A stretch of 64,000 nt of DNA, from the NCBI GenBank assembly GCA_018606645.1, contig JAGVRI010000004.1, positions 124,001 to 188,000 on the forward strand. The letters are read 5' to 3'. Source of the DNA: Chloroflexota bacterium (GTDB taxonomy: Bacteria > Chloroflexota > Anaerolineae > JAAYZQ01). Positions 63,867-64,000 of this stretch are shown in pieces (within the stretch, counting starts at the first letter, position 1; every line of letters begins with the position of its first letter). The notes beneath the pieces are model-generated. The model was given only the letters and a program-made list of their open reading frames with translations, was not told the DNA's origin and did no database searches. A program made the position numbers and the translations under genes.

Positions 63867-64000
63867 ATGAGCGCAAGTAACGGTATCAAAACGGTGGGCC
63901 TGGCTCCCAGGCTGCATAATGGGTTTTACGGGAAGGATATCATTTCCGTCCGCCAGTTCAGCCGGGAGGACCTGGCCTACATCTTTGGCGTGGCCGACGA
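63867..64000 (+). CDS. pyrB: Aspartate carbamoyltransferase, N-terminal fragment (cut by window end)
   Basis: Only the first 44 codons are present. [20 protein letters not shown] matches the N-terminal helix region of aspartate carbamoyltransferase, again closest to the CAD-type domain (GxxILSVxQFxxxxL). The product would make carbamoyl aspartate, the substrate of the preceding enzyme. The start is the ATG ten bases after AGGAGG; an ATG at 63858 is too close to that site. The gene order, dihydroorotase then transcarbamoylase, equals the domain order of CAD. Confidence 0.85.
   Translation, partial: MSASNGIKTVGLAPRLHNGFYGKDIISVRQFSREDLAYIFGVAD

Overview
The window is a 64 kb stretch of a bacterial chromosome with few long gaps. 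It most resembles a member of the Chloroflexota, of the Anaerolineae/Caldilineae type. This is an inference. It rests on an archaeal/eukaryote-type prolyl-tRNA synthetase, an FtsY without the long acidic domain, secreted proteins built from DUF11 repeats and lamin-tail domains with a YLP-type linker motif, family-39-like membrane glycosyltransferases and short dispersed palindromes. Typical sigma-70 promoters (TTGnnn, 17-base spacer, TAnnnT) can be read in front of many transcription units and help to fix start codons. No rRNA, CRISPR array, transposase or replication origin was seen.

Region by region. 1-2.1 kb: the end of a PpiC-type prolyl isomerase and an orphan sensor kinase. 2.3-8.6 kb: a minus-strand operon of a DUF11 surface protein and two membrane glycosyltransferases. 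8.7-16.6 kb: ftsY, prfB (with its programmed frameshift), a catalytically degenerate tyrosine recombinase and rpoC, which stands without rpoB. 16.6-21.4 kb: a large secreted lamin-tail/DUF11/phospholipase-D protein and a cation diffusion facilitator with a triplicated C-terminal domain. 22.2-28.4 kb: a metallophosphoesterase, proS and a sensor kinase behind a long structured leader, then a response regulator and a second, related kinase. 28.6-32.8 kb: a VIT/VWA protein, a thioredoxin-like protein and a membrane-anchored peptidase. 32.8-38.9 kb: a complete seven-gene Mrp Na+/H+ antiporter operon whose last gene is fused to a TrkA-C (RCK) domain. 39-42.2 kb: a site-2-type protease, a DUF1385 membrane protein and a TPR-HTH protein.

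42.3-49.6 kb holds the most interesting block, an eight-gene run. It encodes a malate/lactate-type dehydrogenase, the two halves of a succinyl/citryl-CoA synthetase (the beta half carrying an extra two-cluster ferredoxin domain), a DUF333 lipoprotein, a short citrate-synthase-fold protein of citryl-CoA-lyase type, an HD protein and both subunits of an aconitase/isopropylmalate-isomerase-like dehydratase. Read together they can form a complete citrate-cleavage module: isocitrate to citrate, citryl-CoA, acetyl-CoA plus oxaloacetate, and malate. They could equally act on citrate analogues.

49.6-64 kb: two tRNA genes, an HNH nuclease, a beta-propeller protein, a repeat-rich intergenic region, greA with a promoter-proximal terminator, lysS, a degenerate response regulator, an AlkD-like protein, a GT2 glycosyltransferase, a helicase-associated protein, a MerR-like regulator, rimO, and a pyrimidine operon. 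In that operon pyrC and then pyrB (cut by the window end) follow a leader with two successive terminator-like hairpins. A 101 bp MITE-like element and a possible small RNA lie just upstream.
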